Positions 12,961-14,882 of a stretch of 14,882 nt of DNA are shown in pieces. Numbering within the stretch: the stretch's first letter is position 1; every line of letters starts with the position of its first letter. This stretch comes from RGIG4079 sp045596365 (lineage in GTDB: Bacteria; Bacteroidota; Bacteroidia; Bacteroidales; Muribaculaceae), in the NCBI GenBank assembly GCA_045596365.1, contig JAZOCE010000014.1:1-14882 (forward strand), given 5' to 3'. The notes below the pieces were generated by a model, which worked only from the letters and a program-made list of their open reading frames with translations, was not told the DNA's origin and made no database searches. The position numbers and the translations under genes were made by a program.

Positions 12961-13971
12961 ATGACTAAAGTAGGTATTAATGGTTTTGGCCGTATCGGAC
13001 GTTTCGTTTTCCGTGCTGCACAAAACAGAAATGACATCGAAATCGTAGGTATCAATGACTTGTGTCCAGTTGACTATTTGGCTTATATGCTTAAATATGA
13101 CACAATGCACGGTCAATTTGAAGGAACTATCGATTACGATTTGGAAAAAAGTTTGTTGATCGTAAACGGTAAAAACATCCGTGTAACTGCTGAACGTAAC
13201 CCAGCTGACTTGAAATGGAACGAAGTAGAAGCTGAATACGTAGTAGAATCTACAGGTCTTTTCCTTTCTAAAGACAAAGCACAAGGTCACCTTGACGCTG
13301 GTGCTAAATATGTAGTTATGTCAGCTCCTTCTAAAGATGACACTCCAATGTTTGTTTGCGGTGTTAACTTTGACAAATACGAAAAAGGAACTCAATTCGT
13401 TTCTAACGCATCTTGTACTACTAACTGTTTGGCTCCTATCGCTAAAGTATTGAACGACAAATGGGGTATCACAGATGGTTTGATGACTACAGTTCACTCA
13501 ACTACAGCTACTCAAAAAACTGTTGACGGTCCTTCTTTGAAAGACTGGCGTGGTGGTCGTGCAGCTGCTGGTAACATCATCCCTTCTTCTACAGGTGCTG
13601 CTAAAGCTGTAGGTAAAGTTATTCCTGAACTTAACGGCAAATTGACTGGTATGGCAATGCGTGTTCCTACTCTTGACGTATCAGTAGTTGACCTTACAGT
13701 TAACTTGGCTAAACCAGCTACTTACGCTGAAATCTGCGCTGCTATGAAAGAAGCTGCTGAAGGCGAACTTGCAGGTGTTCTTGGTTACACTGAAGATGCA
13801 GTTGTATCAAGCGACTTCCTTGGCGACACTCGCACTTCTATCTTCGATGCTAAAGCTGGTATCGCTTTGACTGACACATTCGTGAAAGTTGTTTCTTGGT
13901 ATGACAATGAAATCGGTTACTCTAACAAAGTACTCGAACTCATCGCTCACATGAAGAAAGTTAACGGTTAA
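12961..13971 (+). CDS. gapA: Glyceraldehyde-3-phosphate dehydrogenase, type I
   Basis: The 336-aa glycolytic enzyme oxidises glyceraldehyde-3-phosphate to 1,3-bisphosphoglycerate. It has the Rossmann motif NGFGRIGR (7-14), D33 for NAD specificity, catalytic C152 in SNASCTTNCLAP, H179 in TTVHSTTATQK and the C-terminal SWYDNEIGYSNKV. Codon use differs sharply from its neighbours: GGT, GCT, ACT, TCT and CGT dominate, the mark of a very highly expressed gene. It stands alone, with its own leader and a strong terminator. Confidence 0.98.
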   Translation: MTKVGINGFGRIGRFVFRAAQNRNDIEIVGINDLCPVDYLAYMLKYDTMHGQFEGTIDYDLEKSLLIVNGKNIRVTAERNPADLKWNEVEAEYVVESTGLFLSKDKAQGHLDAGAKYVVMSAPSKDDTPMFVCGVNFDKYEKGTQFVSNASCTTNCLAPIAKVLNDKWGITDGLMTTVHSTTATQKTVDGPSLKDWRGGRAAAGNIIPSSTGAAKAVGKVIPELNGKLTGMAMRVPTLDVSVVDLTVNLAKPATYAEICAAMKEAAEGELAGVLGYTEDAVVSSDFLGDTRTSIFDAKAGIALTDTFVKVVSWYDNEIGYSNKVLELIAHMKKVNG

Positions 13972-13996
13972 TAATTAGACTCATCTAATATAACCC

Positions 13997-14025
13997 AAGC
14001 CTCAATCTCACGATTGAGGCTTTTT
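13997..14025 (+). terminator. Intrinsic terminator of gapA
   Basis: The 11-bp stem AAGCCTCAATC (13997-14007) / GATTGAGGCTT (14012-14022) has a 4-nt loop and is followed by a T-run. Its A-rich start is short, so it works mainly for the plus strand. The rest of 14026-14117 is AT-rich with nothing recognised. Confidence 0.93.
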
Positions 14026-14117
14026 ATTGAAATTGCTTTTCTAAGTTTATGTTGCTCACGCCTAAAATATAGAAAATGTAAGTTTTTTATATATTATATG
14101 ATAGCTTGAGTAAAATT

Positions 14118-14882
14118 CTACTTCTCCTTCAACTTCTTAATTTCTCTATCAAACACACCCTCAAACAAGTTCATTTCTCGTTTAGCAATACCTAATCTAT
14201 TTGCTAATGTTCGCCATTCTTTAACAGCAGCTACCACCTCGTTGATGATACCCTTTGCGACCTCAAGTGTGAGCATATATTCCTCACACGAGTTGAGCAA
14301 AATAGATAAATCTGCTTTATTGGTCTTGCTATTGATAAGTAGACTTTGGTGGTCATTCAGCGTTGGGTTCATATCGTATGCAGGCGATAGTGTCCAGCCC
14401 TTTGCAGTGAGCAGAAAACCGTGGTTACGGAAATGGTCGTCGCTATTGCCGACACATATATTGAACGCCACTCTGCGGAATAGTTCTCGCAAGTTGGCAT
14501 CCACATCGGTACAACCGCTAATGATAAAATCAACAATGTCAATATATCCGTGTCCTGTTGTAGCGTTATCGCCATCATTTAACCCGAGCAGTGTCATTGC
14601 CGATGCAAAATGTATTCTCTTGCCATCCTCTGTTCTATCAAAGCGACGAGAAATAAGCGTGTGATGCTTATCGTTTATTTCAAGCACCTTTGTTTTGGCA
14701 GCGTTTATACCCGCATTTTTTGCTAATAGATGGCAGAAATGCTCCCATAGACCCGCATCGTAATCATCCTTCAATGATGGGAACTTTGCGACATATATAC
14801 TACGGTCCATATCTACAACATTTGCTTTGGGACGAGCACCACCGAGCGAAGAACCCGGTTGCACGAGTTGAGCAACCCATCG
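14118..14882 (-). CDS. HipA-family kinase, N-terminus outside window
   Basis: The frame is open through the right edge; 254 residues are visible, beginning RWVAQLVQPGSSLGGARPK. This is the kinase part of a HipA protein: glycine-rich GSSLGGARPK, the nucleotide-binding Lys in YVAKFPS, the catalytic loop GNSDDHFRNHGF and the metal-binding Asp in SPAYDMNP. All key residues are present. The catalytic-loop sequence (HFRN in place of HAKN) and the loop spacing differ from the HipA at 2185-3267, so it is another subfamily and not a recent duplicate. The internal GTG at 14864 is not the start, because the P-loop region continues upstream. Any HipB-like partner would lie beyond the window edge. Confidence 0.92.
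   Translation of the reverse strand, partial: RWVAQLVQPGSSLGGARPKANVVDMDRSIYVAKFPSLKDDYDAGLWEHFCHLLAKNAGINAAKTKVLEINDKHHTLISRRFDRTEDGKRIHFASAMTLLGLNDGDNATTGHGYIDIVDFIISGCTDVDANLRELFRRVAFNICVGNSDDHFRNHGFLLTAKGWTLSPAYDMNPTLNDHQSLLINSKTNKADLSILLNSCEEYMLTLEVAKGIINEVVAAVKEWRTLANRLGIAKREMNLFEGVFDREIKKLKEK

Noticed and set aside
14242..14664. 140-aa plus-strand frame
   Set aside because: It is antisense to the HipA kinase domain, whose motifs are unambiguous on the minus strand.

Overview
The window reads as a chromosomal segment of a Bacteroidota bacterium, most likely order Bacteroidales. Several upstream regions match the Bacteroidota promoter pattern TTTG-N19-21-TAnnTTTG, and ribosome binding sites are weak. 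The gene content also fits: BlaI with an M56/TonB-type sensor, tandem DUF1573 lipid-free secreted proteins, a membrane MutS-like ATPase with a DUF2400 protein, and viroplasmin-type RNase H. Family assignments come from recognised motifs and are not database results.

Left part (1-3700) is accessory in character. A secreted protein of unknown function runs off the left edge on the minus strand. It is divergent from a KilA-N-domain gene that looks decayed: there is no in-frame ATG, and about 55 residues of the domain are missing. A HipB/HipA-type toxin-antitoxin pair follows. It is bracketed by a 73-bp direct repeat (one mismatch) that belongs to two hairpin-rich repeat arrays at about 1632-1785 and 3273-3662. 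The second array has imperfect inverted ends and a perfect internal 20-bp inverted repeat.

The middle (3700-10980) is on the plus strand. A BlaI-type repressor and a BlaR-like M56 membrane protease with a C-terminal TonB domain form a two-gene operon. Their promoter is covered by three tandem copies of AAACTA-N7-TAGTTT: operator 3 lies exactly between the -33 and -7 boxes, and operator 2 covers the -33 box. After a strong terminator come a four-helix membrane MutS-like ATPase, a DUF2400/TIGR02757 protein, two DUF1573 exported proteins and the MeaB GTPase, all closely spaced and ending at a bidirectional terminator.

The right part (10980-14882) is mostly housekeeping. rnhA, aroK and mscL are on the minus strand, with a terminator and promoter fused between mscL and aroK. 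A highly codon-biased gapA is on the plus strand with its own terminator. A second HipA-family kinase, of a different subfamily, runs in from the right edge on the minus strand. No tRNA, rRNA, CRISPR array or transposase gene was seen.

The most interesting features are the operator/promoter architecture of the BlaI operon, the repeat-bracketed hipBA module with its modular hairpin-linker arrays, the decayed KilA-N gene, and the membrane MutS-like/DUF2400 pair.
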